This document shows positions 8,656 to 16,242 of a stretch of DNA of 64,000 bases, in pieces. The first letter of the stretch is position 1, and the number at the start of each line of letters is the position of its first letter. Where the stretch lies: NCBI GenBank assembly GCA_964400125.1, contig CAYNSR010000011.1:1-64000 (forward strand), given 5' to 3'. The position numbers and the translations under genes are program-made. A model generated the notes under the pieces. That model ran no database searches, was not told the DNA's origin, and saw nothing but the letters and a program-made list of their open reading frames with translations. The stretch comes from Micavibrio sp964400125 (GTDB taxonomy: Bacteria > Pseudomonadota > Alphaproteobacteria > Micavibrionales > Micavibrionaceae).

Positions 8656-9690
8656 GTGAGCAAATCCACCAAAGCGCCGACGCTGAAAACCGTTACCCCG
8701 CCGGGATCGAATTCGGCGCCGAAACCGGATGCGGAGGTGTTGAAAAAACTCTATCGCGACATGCTGCTGATTCGCCGTTTTGAAGAAAAATCCGGACAGC
8801 TTTACGGCATGGGGCTGATCGGCGGTTTTTGTCACCTTTACATCGGGCAGGAAGCCGTCGTCACCGGAATCCAGTCCGTGCAATTGCCGCAGGACACAGT
8901 GATTACCGCCTATCGCGATCACGGCCACATGCTGGCCTGCGGGATGGACCCGAAGGGCGTCATGGCGGAATTGACGGGTCGCAAGGGCGGCTATAGCCAT
9001 GGCAAGGGCGGGTCGATGCATATGTTCAGCCGCGATGCCAATTTCTTCGGCGGCCACGGGATCGTCGGGGCCAGCTCATCGCTTGGGACCGGGCTGGCGT
9101 TTGCGCATAAATACAACAAGGATGGCGGGGTGGCTGTCGCCTATATGGGCGACGGATCGTCCAATCAGGGGCAGTTTTACGAAGCCATGAACATGGCGGC
9201 GCTGTGGAAACTGCCGGTTTTGTATGTCATCGAAAATAACGGCTATGGCATGGGCACCAGTGCCGCGCGCCATGCCGCCGGGGAATTGTATCGCCGTGGC
9301 GAGTCCTATGGCATTCCCGGTGAACGTGTTGATGGCATGGATGTGCTGACCGTGCAGGCGGCGGCGCGGCAGGCGCTGGATTATATTCGTACCGGCAACG
9401 GGCCCTATTTGCTGGAGGTCATGACCTATCGCTATCGCGGCCACTCCATGTCCGATCCGGGAAAATACCGCAGCAAGGAAGAAGTTGAAAAATACAAAAC
9501 CGAACGCGACCCGATTGAATCCTTGAAAAAACTTCTGGCCGCAGAAGGCGTTAGTGAAGACGACCTGAAACCGATGGAAAAAGAAATCAAGGAGATCGTC
9601 AACGAAGCCGCCGATTTCGCCCAGCAATCGCCCGAACCGGAGGTGAGTGAGCTTTGGACGGATGTTTTGGTGGAAGTAAAGGATTCGTAA
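8656..9690 (+). CDS. pdhA: Pyruvate dehydrogenase E1 component, alpha subunit
   Basis: This subunit carries out the thiamine-diphosphate-dependent decarboxylation of pyruvate, with PdhB. The protein has 344 residues if translation starts at GTG 8656, preceded by AGAGG. The reading frame is open 39 codons further up, but those residues look non-coding. The thiamine diphosphate motif runs from GDGSSNQGQFYEA to ENNGYGMGT. The phosphorylation-loop region YRYRGHSMSDP is typical. It heads the pdh locus; a GxxExxY cassette and a VOC gene separate it from pdhB. Confidence 0.95.
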   Translation: MSKSTKAPTLKTVTPPGSNSAPKPDAEVLKKLYRDMLLIRRFEEKSGQLYGMGLIGGFCHLYIGQEAVVTGIQSVQLPQDTVITAYRDHGHMLACGMDPKGVMAELTGRKGGYSHGKGGSMHMFSRDANFFGGHGIVGASSSLGTGLAFAHKYNKDGGVAVAYMGDGSSNQGQFYEAMNMAALWKLPVLYVIENNGYGMGTSAARHAAGELYRRGESYGIPGERVDGMDVLTVQAAARQALDYIRTGNGPYLLEVMTYRYRGHSMSDPGKYRSKEEVEKYKTERDPIESLKKLLAAEGVSEDDLKPMEKEIKEIVNEAADFAQQSPEPEVSELWTDVLVEVKDS

Positions 9691-9696
9691 TTTTTT

Positions 9697-10160
9697 ACCA
9701 CGAAGCACACGAAGGACGCGAAGATGCTTGCAGAGGTTCCCAGACAGAGCCATATATCAGAAAATGATATATCAAGCCTTGTTGTTGATGCAGCTTTCTC
9801 TGTGCATCAGCAACTAGGCCCGGGTTTGCTCGAGAGTGCTTACGAAGAGTGTTTATGTATTCTCCTCGCAAAGCGCGGAACACCCTTTCGTAGACAAGTG
9901 ACAATGCCAATTATGTTTGAAGGCCAGCTTGTGGAGTTGGGGTACAGAATCGATATTCTTATAAACGAATGCTTGGTTTTGGAATTAAAAAGTGTCGAAA
10001 AAATGTTACCAATTCATGAGGCTCAAATACTGACCTATATGAAACTATCAAATATTCCTGCGGGCCTTCTCATTAACTTTAATTCCCGCATGTTTAAGGA
10101 CGGTATCAAGAGGTTCGTATTATCATGAGATATCTTCGCGCTCTTCGTGTACTTCGTGGT
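9697..10160. mobile_element. Inverted-repeat-bounded GxxExxY cassette
   Basis: A 464 bp unit is bounded by 29 bp inverted repeats at 9697-9725 and 10132-10160 that match at 26 of 29 positions. Each repeat is built from about three 9-base units of the type ACGAAGnac. The left repeat contains the start codon of the enclosed ORF, and the right repeat begins four bases after its stop. The unit splits pdhA from the rest of the pdh operon, which shows it was inserted. No transposase and no clear target duplication are visible. Confidence 0.7.
9724..10128 (+). CDS. GxxExxY family protein (PDDEXK-like nuclease fold suspected)
   Basis: The protein has 134 residues. The family motif is at residues 33-40 (GPGLLESAYEECL: G, E and Y at the named spacing). 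Downstream, IDILINECLVLELKSVEKM has the D...E-x-K pattern of PDDEXK-type nucleases, which is the suspected fold; no activity is established. The ATG lies inside the left inverted repeat. Base composition is AT-richer than pdhA, in line with insertion. Confidence 0.8.
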   Translation: MLAEVPRQSHISENDISSLVVDAAFSVHQQLGPGLLESAYEECLCILLAKRGTPFRRQVTMPIMFEGQLVELGYRIDILINECLVLELKSVEKMLPIHEAQILTYMKLSNIPAGLLINFNSRMFKDGIKRFVLS

Positions 10161-10187
10161 TCAAAATTCTTTTCTGAGAAATAGAAA

Positions 10188-10568
10188 ATGTTTGCCCATG
10201 TTTCAATCGGTGTAACGGATTTTGGCAGGTCACTGAATTTTTATGACTCTGTCATGAAAGCTCTTGGTTATGACCGCCTGTTTGGTGATGAGAACGATAG
10301 TTTTATGGCTTATGGTCCTGAAGACTCTTTCTTTATTATCAATTTGCCGCTGGACGAATCAAAAAAAGCGCAGGCCTGCAACGGAACGCATTTGTGCCTG
10401 AAGGCGGAGACAAAGGATCATGTTGATGGTTTCTATGCCGAAGCAATCAATCGCGGCGCGACCTGCGCCGGGGAGCCGGGGCTGAGGCCGCATTACTCCA
10501 AAAATTACTATGCGGCTTTTATCCTTGATCCGGATGGCCACAAGATCGAAGCAATGACAAGGGTATAA
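10188..10568 (+). CDS. VOC family protein (glyoxalase/dioxygenase fold)
   Basis: This 126-residue protein is one VOC module pair: an N-terminal unit FAHVSIGVTDFGRSLNFYDSV and a C-terminal unit ending AAFILDPDGHKIEAM. Metal-binding positions are plausible at His4 and near Glu121. These proteins range from glyoxalases to resistance proteins, and the substrate cannot be read from sequence. It lies between the GxxExxY cassette and pdhB in the same direction and is probably co-transcribed. Confidence 0.8.
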   Translation: MFAHVSIGVTDFGRSLNFYDSVMKALGYDRLFGDENDSFMAYGPEDSFFIINLPLDESKKAQACNGTHLCLKAETKDHVDGFYAEAINRGATCAGEPGLRPHYSKNYYAAFILDPDGHKIEAMTRV

Positions 10569-10585
10569 AAGGAAGATAAAAAGAG

Positions 10586-12004
10586 ATGCCAACTGAAATT
10601 CTGATGCCCGCCCTGTCCCCAACCATGACCGAAGGCAAGCTTGCCCGGTGGATGAAAAAGGAAGGGGATGTGGTTAAGCCCGGCGATGTGATCGCGGAGA
10701 TTGAAACCGACAAGGCGACGATGGAAGTCGAGGCCGTGGATGAGGGCCGTATCGGCAAGCTGGTTGTGGCCGAAGGGACAGAGGGCGTGGCGGTCAACAG
10801 TGTGATTGCCGTGTTGCTGGATGAGGGGGAAGATTCCGGTGCGATCAAAGTGCCCTCTCCCCAACCTTCTCCCGGAGGGAGAGGGAGTCATGAGGATATT
10901 CCCCCTCTCCCTCCGGGAGAGTGCAGGGGAGAGGGTGGTTTGGCAACCTCAAACCGTGATATCCTGTATGCACAAGGGGCCGTAATCGAACCCCCCGCCT
11001 TCAACGAATCCAGCTTTACTGAAACGCAAACCATGACCGTGCGTGAAGCGTTGCGTGCGGCCATGTCCGAAGAAATGCGCAGCGATAAATCCGTCTACCT
11101 GATGGGTGAGGAAGTGGCGCAGTATCAGGGAGCCTATAAGGTATCTCAAGGTATGCTGGATGAATTCGGGCCGGAGCGGGTGATTGATACGCCGATCACA
11201 GAATACGGTTTCGCCGGGATTGCGGTGGGTTCGGCGTTCAAGGGCCTGAAGCCCATTGTCGAATTCATGACCATGAATTTCGCGATGCAGGCGATTGATC
11301 ACATCATCAATTCTGCCGCCAAGACGCTTTATATGGCCGGGGGTCAGCTTGGCTGCCCCATCGTGTTTCGTGGGCCGAACGGTGCCGCCGCCCGTGTGGG
11401 CGCGCAACATTCGCAAGATTATGCGTCGTGGTACGGCCATGTTCCGGGGCTTAAGGTTGTCGCGCCGTGGTCGGGGGCGGATGCGAAGGGGCTGATGAAG
11501 GCGGCGATCCGTGATCCGAACCCGGTCGTTGTCCTTGAAAATGAAATCATGTACGGACAGAGTTTCGATGTGCCGGTTTCAGAGGATTTCGTTATTCCGA
11601 TCGGTCGCGCCAAGGTTGAGCGCGAGGGCAGCGATGTCACGATCATTGCCTATTCGATCATGGTGGGAAAGGCGTTGCAGGCTGCCGAGAAACTGGCCGA
11701 TTCCGGGATCAGCGCGGAAGTCATTAACCTCCGCACCATTCGCCCGCTCGACCGCTGGACAATTTTGGATAGCGTCAAAAAAACCAATCGCGTCGTCAGC
11801 GTCGAGGAGGGTTGGGCCTTCGCCGGGATCGGCGCGGAGATTGCCGCGCTGGTCAACGAACACGCCTTCGATTATCTGGATGCCCCGGTCCGCCGTGTCT
11901 GCGGGGCCGATGTGCCGATGCCCTACGCCGCCAACCTCGAAAAACTGGCACTGCCACAGGTGGATGAGATTGTGTATGTGGTGAAAGAGGTTTGTTATGT
12001 TTAG
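10586..12004 (+). CDS. pdhB: Pyruvate dehydrogenase E1 component, beta subunit, with lipoyl domain
   Basis: The 472-residue protein starts with a biotinyl/lipoyl domain (residues 1-78; lipoylated Lys in ETDKATMEVEA). This is a trait of alphaproteobacterial E1-beta. The transketolase-like core begins at MTVREALRAAMSEEM (about residue 149) and ends with the C-terminal transketolase domain. The linker (about residues 90-118) is encoded by a CTCTCCC-type palindromic repeat inserted in frame. The ribosome site is AGGAAG. The next gene, an LprI-like protein, overlaps its end by eight bases. Confidence 0.95.
   Translation: MPTEILMPALSPTMTEGKLARWMKKEGDVVKPGDVIAEIETDKATMEVEAVDEGRIGKLVVAEGTEGVAVNSVIAVLLDEGEDSGAIKVPSPQPSPGGRGSHEDIPPLPPGECRGEGGLATSNRDILYAQGAVIEPPAFNESSFTETQTMTVREALRAAMSEEMRSDKSVYLMGEEVAQYQGAYKVSQGMLDEFGPERVIDTPITEYGFAGIAVGSAFKGLKPIVEFMTMNFAMQAIDHIINSAAKTLYMAGGQLGCPIVFRGPNGAAARVGAQHSQDYASWYGHVPGLKVVAPWSGADAKGLMKAAIRDPNPVVVLENEIMYGQSFDVPVSEDFVIPIGRAKVEREGSDVTIIAYSIMVGKALQAAEKLADSGISAEVINLRTIRPLDRWTILDSVKKTNRVVSVEEGWAFAGIGAEIAALVNEHAFDYLDAPVRRVCGADVPMPYAANLEKLALPQVDEIVYVVKEVCYV
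10853..10938. repeat. CTCTCCC/GGGAGAGG palindromic repeat inside pdhB
   Basis: Two GC-rich inverted units (each with CTCTCCC-like and GGGAGAGG-like arms) lie in the pdhB coding sequence. In frame they encode a Pro/Gly/Arg-rich linker (PSPQPSPGGRGS then PPLPPGECRGEGG) between the lipoyl domain and the E1 core. Related copies are at 12676-12774, 12899-12935, 52339-52421 and 54453-54540. Confidence 0.85.
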
Positions 12005-12389
12005 ATGCGTGATGATAGTTTTCGTAGTTAGCATCCTTTCTTTTGCCCCAGTTTTGGCAAGTGAGAATTGTGATAACCCACAAACGCAAACAGATATGAA
12101 TATATGCTCTAGTATCGCATATACAGAGGCAGATAAGGAACTCAATGTAACTTATCAAAAAGCTCTAGGGATATTGAAAGATATAGCACCATCTAAAGTA
12201 GAAAACTTCAAAAAAATACAAAGAGCATGGGTGGAATTCCGTGACTTAAATTGTAAATTTGCCAGAGATGGGTATGAGGGGGGAACAATAGCTCCTTTAA
12301 TCTTTGCAACATGTATGAAAGAACTAACTGAACAGCGAACAAAACAAATCCCAGATTTCTTTCAAGAATGGGGCAGCTTAGAGGAATGA
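11997..12389 (+). CDS. LprI-like (DUF1311) exported protein
   Basis: This 130-residue protein has a signal peptide (MFRCVMIVFVVSILSFAPVLA) and an LprI/DUF1311 domain marked by DMNICSSIAYTEADKELN and WVEFRDLNCKFA. Four cysteines suggest two disulfides. LprI of Mycobacterium is a lysozyme inhibitor; the family is broad and the role here is unknown. The gene is AT-rich beside its neighbours. It overlaps the pdhB stop by eight bases and ends one base before the pdhC start, so it sits inside the pdh operon as a late arrival. Confidence 0.82.
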   Translation: MFRCVMIVFVVSILSFAPVLASENCDNPQTQTDMNICSSIAYTEADKELNVTYQKALGILKDIAPSKVENFKKIQRAWVEFRDLNCKFARDGYEGGTIAPLIFATCMKELTEQRTKQIPDFFQEWGSLEE

Positions 12390-12390
12390 A

Positions 12391-13677
12391 ATGCCGATCA
12401 ACGTAACCATGCCCGCCCTGTCCCCGACGATGACCGAAGGCAAGCTTGCCCGGTGGACGAAGAAGGAAGGCGATAAGGTCAAATCCGGCGATGTGATCGC
12501 AGAGATTGAAACCGATAAGGCGACGATGGAAGTCGAGGCGGCGGATGAAGGTATTTTGGGCAAAATCCTTGTGCCGGAGGGGACGGAGGGCGTTGCCGTG
12601 AACACCGTGATTGCGATGTTGCTGGAAGAAGGCGAGACGGCGAATGATTTGGGGAAAGCAAAAGCGCCTGCGGCTCCCTCTCCCCAACCCTCTCCCGAAG
12701 GGAGCGGGAGTCAGTCGATGACCATCACCGCCAAACTTCCTCCTCTCCCCATGGGAGAGGGTCGGGGAGAGGGAAGTGGGAAGCGCGTTTTTGCTTCGCC
12801 TCTTGCCCGCCGCCTTGCTGCTGAAAAGGGTGTGGACCTTTCTAAGATCATCGGAACTGGCCCCCATGGCCGCATCGTCAAGGCCGACCTCGACAAAAAC
12901 CCTCTCCCTTCAGGGAGAGGGTTGGGTGAGGGTGTGTCGAATCCTCCAGCAAGCGGCACAGATGCCAAAAAACAATCCGAACTCCTCGGCATGGCATTTA
13001 CCGCATTGCCGAATAACAATATCCGCAAGGTTGTCGCCTCGCGCCTGCTGGAATCCAAACAGACGGTTCCGCATTTCTACCTGACCGTTGATTGTCTGAT
13101 CGATGATCTGCTGGCCGCGCGGGAAAAATTGAATACGGCTGCGAAGGGCGCATATAAACTCTCAGTCAATGATTTCGTTATCAAGGCGTGCGCCATGGCG
13201 CTCAAAGCCCATCCGGCGGCGAATGTTGCCTGGACAGATGATGCGATCCTGCAATATGACAGCGCGGATATTTCCGTGGCGGTCGCCACGCCCAACGGCC
13301 TGATTACGCCGATTGTGAAGGCCGCGGAAACAAAAGGCCTGCGCCAGATTTCCGAGGAAGTGAAAGATTTGGCCGGGCGCGCCCGCGAAGGCAAATTGAA
13401 ACCCGTCGAATTTCAGGGCGGGACGTTCAGTGTGTCGAACCTCGGCATGTACGGGATCAAGGATTTCGCCGCCATCATCAACCCGCCGCAGGCCTGCATT
13501 CTGGCCGTCGGTGCGGGGATCGAGCAGCCGGTGGTGAAGGACGGCCAGCTTGCCGTCGGCACAGTGATGTCTGTCACCCTGTCGGTCGATCACCGCGCCG
13601 TGGACGGGGCTGTGGGTGCGGAATTCCTGCAATATTTCAAGCGATACATTGAAAATCCGGTGGCGATGCTTGTCTGA
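12391..13677 (+). CDS. pdhC: Dihydrolipoamide acetyltransferase, pyruvate dehydrogenase E2
   Basis: This is the core subunit that transfers acetyl groups to CoA. Of 428 residues, 1-78 form the lipoyl domain (ETDKATMEVEA), and about 130-166 form the peripheral-subunit-binding domain (FASPLARRLAAEKGVDLSKI, then GTGPHGRIVKADL). The catalytic domain ends with the HxxxDG motif VDHRAVDGAVGAEFL. Both linkers contain CTCTCCC palindromic repeats read in frame. The lipoyl domain is nearly the same as that of PdhB. It converges on the metallopeptidase-like gene with no gap. Confidence 0.96.
   Translation: MPINVTMPALSPTMTEGKLARWTKKEGDKVKSGDVIAEIETDKATMEVEAADEGILGKILVPEGTEGVAVNTVIAMLLEEGETANDLGKAKAPAAPSPQPSPEGSGSQSMTITAKLPPLPMGEGRGEGSGKRVFASPLARRLAAEKGVDLSKIIGTGPHGRIVKADLDKNPLPSGRGLGEGVSNPPASGTDAKKQSELLGMAFTALPNNNIRKVVASRLLESKQTVPHFYLTVDCLIDDLLAAREKLNTAAKGAYKLSVNDFVIKACAMALKAHPAANVAWTDDAILQYDSADISVAVATPNGLITPIVKAAETKGLRQISEEVKDLAGRAREGKLKPVEFQGGTFSVSNLGMYGIKDFAAIINPPQACILAVGAGIEQPVVKDGQLAVGTVMSVTLSVDHRAVDGAVGAEFLQYFKRYIENPVAMLV
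12676..12774. repeat. CTCTCCC/GGGAGAGG palindromic repeat inside pdhC, first copy
   Basis: This insertion lies between the lipoyl and subunit-binding domains. Left unit: CCCTCTCCCC then GAAGGGAG. Right unit: CCTCTCCCC then GGGAGAGG. It is read in frame as PSPQPSPEGSGS and PPLPMGEGRGEG around a short unique segment. Wording and reading frame are close to the pdhB copy. Confidence 0.85.
12899..12935. repeat. CTCTCCC/GGGAGAGG palindromic repeat inside pdhC, second copy
   Basis: This is a single half-element, CCCTCTCCCTTCAGGGAGAG and onward, in the linker between the subunit-binding and catalytic domains of E2. It is read in frame as PLPSGRGLGEG. It is one hairpin rather than the two-hairpin form in the other copies. 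Confidence 0.8.
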
Positions 13678-14628
13678 TTACGAACCCGGTGTTGGGCTGA
13701 GCAGCCGAGGCAAGGTCCGGTAATCGAAACCGTAATATAAACGGCCTATTTCCCGCAGCGTGAATTCCTGATGAACGCCGGAGTCGTCTTTATGAAACTG
13801 GGCAATTTTCGGGTTATCCTTTTTACTCATCAGCTCTGTATATTCGGGCGAACCATCCGCTTCGTAAGATGCCTTGTATTTTTCCCAGATCGTTCCATCA
13901 GCTTTAAAAAACTCGAAGAGCTCTTTGGCCGCCTGACCGTTTTCAATCCATTCAGGATGTGTCGCATAAATCTTATCCAAAAGATCTGTAGCCCGGATCA
14001 TATCTGGTCGCCTAAGCGGGTAGCAATGACGTTGGTCCTGAACAGGAGAATCGACGAATTCTTTCCGGCTTAGCATCCAGATTGTCATTGCCTGAATGAC
14101 ATGAGCATCAAATTCCAGTTCCAGAGCAATCTCAAGATTTTCTTCAGATGTTCCGGCTCTTAAAGCCAGTTCTTCAAGGCCCTGAACGGCGTGTTGTAGT
14201 TCATGACTAAAAATATACGGGCCGCAGTTTTTAATCGAAGCTTCATCCAGTACCATCACTGCGTTATAAAGATCATAAAAAGCCCGTCTACGCGGAGCAT
14301 CGATATCTTTCCCCGGGTCATCTGATGACGTCAGTTGCGCCAGACATATCCGAACAGCGTTTTTTCTGGCTTTAGTCAGTGCTTTTTGCATCATCGGGAC
14401 TTCCTCCAGCGTATCGACGATGTTTTTAACGACAAAACTGGCTCTGTTAAAGGTGCTGTTCAAATCGCTGAGATAAACACAGTCCTGTGCCGGATTTTTG
14501 GGGACTACTCTGACGTCGTCATGCGATACCATCTGCTGAGCGTTGTCCGATTTTTCTGCCACGGTACCAGATATACTGGCAGCAAGGACAGCGAGGGCGT
14601 ACTTCGCAATGGTTGATCTGGGGAGCAT
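13678..14628 (-). CDS. Putative zinc metallopeptidase-like exported protein (HELQH motif)
   Basis: The 316-residue protein begins at MLPRSTIAKYALAVLAASISG, a likely signal peptide; a start 72 bases upstream is possible. At mid-protein it has FSHELQHAVQ, a good HExxH zinc motif. About 25 residues on, ALELEFDAHVIQAM has the acidic pattern of a third ligand. It resembles the DUF6782 putative metallopeptidase family by memory, not by search. No substrate is known. It lies opposite to and directly abuts pdhC. Confidence 0.6.
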   Translation of the reverse strand: MLPRSTIAKYALAVLAASISGTVAEKSDNAQQMVSHDDVRVVPKNPAQDCVYLSDLNSTFNRASFVVKNIVDTLEEVPMMQKALTKARKNAVRICLAQLTSSDDPGKDIDAPRRRAFYDLYNAVMVLDEASIKNCGPYIFSHELQHAVQGLEELALRAGTSEENLEIALELEFDAHVIQAMTIWMLSRKEFVDSPVQDQRHCYPLRRPDMIRATDLLDKIYATHPEWIENGQAAKELFEFFKADGTIWEKYKASYEADGSPEYTELMSKKDNPKIAQFHKDDSGVHQEFTLREIGRLYYGFDYRTLPRLLSPTPGS

Positions 14629-14819
14629 CAGATTATTTATACGGAAAATTGCGGGCGTGTCAAATATCGAGTGAGTTAGAAAAATACAACAACACCACAT
14701 ATAAAATTAATCCACAAATCTATCCTTGTGGGAATTAACGACTTCTCCAGCCGGGCAATCCAACCCTATGCATAGAATGAATTCTCATGGTGTCTGATTC
14801 GTCCGGGGGAGTGTGGGGC

Positions 14820-15485
14820 ATGCGTATCGAACTTGTCGGCGGTCTGGGGATCGGTAAATCGACATTGTGCAAGGCGCTCGATAAAATCGGGTTCAATTCA
14901 ATCTACGAAAACCTCAATACCAATCCGTTTCTGGCCGATTGTTTTCGTGACCCGTCGAATTTCCGTTTTCCGTCGCAGATGTGGTTTGCGCTGTCCAAGT
15001 TTCATGAGATTAAAAAATTCGAACGCGCCGACCGGATCAATGTGTTGGACCAGTCTGTCCTGAATGTCCGCGCCTATACCAATATGCTGTTCAGGGACGC
15101 CGATGCGGAGGCCCTGCATATTATCAACCAGTGTTTCGATTATCTTGAAGGCAGGCTGGGCAAGCCGGATTTGCTGATTAATCTGAAATGTTCGCCGCAG
15201 GAGCAACTGCGCCGCATTCGCGGACGCAACCGCGATCATGAAAAGACCGTGGCGCTGGAATACATCACCGATTTGCAGCAGGAGATCAATATTCTGGTCC
15301 ATCATGCGCGGGCGGACGGGTGCGCCGTGTTCGATATCGACACGGAAAAAGTCTTTTTCCCTGACAATATCGCCTATGCCGAACAACTGGCCGGGCAGGT
15401 CGCGGATATGTTCAGACTCGATCTGTCGTCCGTTCTGGAACAGGGGCGTCCCGTTCAGTACGGTCTGGCTGTTGGGGCGGAGTAG
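14820..15485 (+). CDS. Deoxynucleoside kinase family protein, first of a tandem pair
   Basis: The 221-residue protein begins at MRIELVGGLGIGKSTLCKAL (a P-loop right at the N-terminus), chosen over an ATG 33 bases upstream. The lid region RIRGRNRDHEKT matches the Arg-rich lid of deoxyadenosine/deoxycytidine-type kinases. The usual E/D-R-S motif is DQS here (VLDQSVLN), so catalysis or substrate may be altered. The family phosphorylates deoxynucleosides for salvage. A paralogue starts six bases after its stop. Confidence 0.75.
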   Translation: MRIELVGGLGIGKSTLCKALDKIGFNSIYENLNTNPFLADCFRDPSNFRFPSQMWFALSKFHEIKKFERADRINVLDQSVLNVRAYTNMLFRDADAEALHIINQCFDYLEGRLGKPDLLINLKCSPQEQLRRIRGRNRDHEKTVALEYITDLQQEINILVHHARADGCAVFDIDTEKVFFPDNIAYAEQLAGQVADMFRLDLSSVLEQGRPVQYGLAVGAE

Positions 15486-15491
15486 TTTTCA

Positions 15492-16142
15492 ATGCGGGTT
15501 GAAATTATCGGCGGTCTTGGTGTTGGCAAAACAACCCTGTGCGCGGGCCTGACGCGGTTGGGGTTTGATTGCATCAACGAAAATCTGGGCCGCAACCAGT
15601 ATCTGGACCTGTCCTACCAGAATCCGGAAAGCTACGGCGTCTATTCCCAGATTTCCTTTGTGCTGGGGAATTATTTTACCTTCCGGCAAAATGCCCGCCC
15701 CGGCCATATCAGTATTTTCGATTATTCGATCATCAACGATATGGCCTATGCCACGTTGTTCCTGAACGATTCCGAACGCGATACGGTCCTGAACCTGATC
15801 GATTGCATGGAACGCAAAGAAGGGCGGGCGGGACTTTATCTTTACCTGACCTGTCCTGCCGATGTGCAGATGACGCGCATTCGCTTCCGCAATCGCGATC
15901 ACGAGCGCGGCGTGACCCGGAATTTCGTCGAACATCTGGATTCCCACCTGCGCCACTACACGGCACAGGCCGCAGAGAACGGCGCCCGCATCATCACCAT
16001 CGACACATCCGCCATCGACCTGATGCACGACCATGCCTATGTCGCCGCCCTGAGCCGTAAAATCCAGTCCCTTTCCGGCATCCACGCCAGACCCGGCGGC
16101 GTCTTCCAGCCTGAACTGGATCTGGAAGCGGCGGCGGAGTAG
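15492..16142 (+). CDS. Deoxynucleoside kinase family protein, second of a tandem pair
   Basis: This 216-residue protein is a paralogue of the preceding one: P-loop MRVEIIGGLGVGKTTLC, middle motif FDYSIINDMAY in place of D/E-R-S, and lid RIRFRNRDHERG. The shared NRDHE lid and NEN/YEN segment show that the pair arose by duplication. The two may form a heterodimer, as some bacterial dNK pairs do; this is inference. The 100 bp that follow, up to lpd, contain no recognisable feature beyond a plausible promoter. Confidence 0.75.
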   Translation: MRVEIIGGLGVGKTTLCAGLTRLGFDCINENLGRNQYLDLSYQNPESYGVYSQISFVLGNYFTFRQNARPGHISIFDYSIINDMAYATLFLNDSERDTVLNLIDCMERKEGRAGLYLYLTCPADVQMTRIRFRNRDHERGVTRNFVEHLDSHLRHYTAQAAENGARIITIDTSAIDLMHDHAYVAALSRKIQSLSGIHARPGGVFQPELDLEAAAE

Positions 16143-16242
16143 TATTTTCATACAGAAACATAAAAACAAGGTTATCAAAGGCTTCGCGGCGCGCTATAAC
16201 CCTTGAGCGTCGGGTTTATTGACTGTTTGAAGAGAGATTTAA

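Noticed and set aside
7957..9057. Acetyltransferase read as a 366-residue protein
   Set aside because: The extra N-terminal half would be antisense to pdhA. The GNAT-like part alone, from 8508, is complete.
10853..12935. Frameshifted or broken pdhB and pdhC
   Set aside because: Repeat DNA inside the genes first looked like disruption, but the reading frame continues and all domains are intact.
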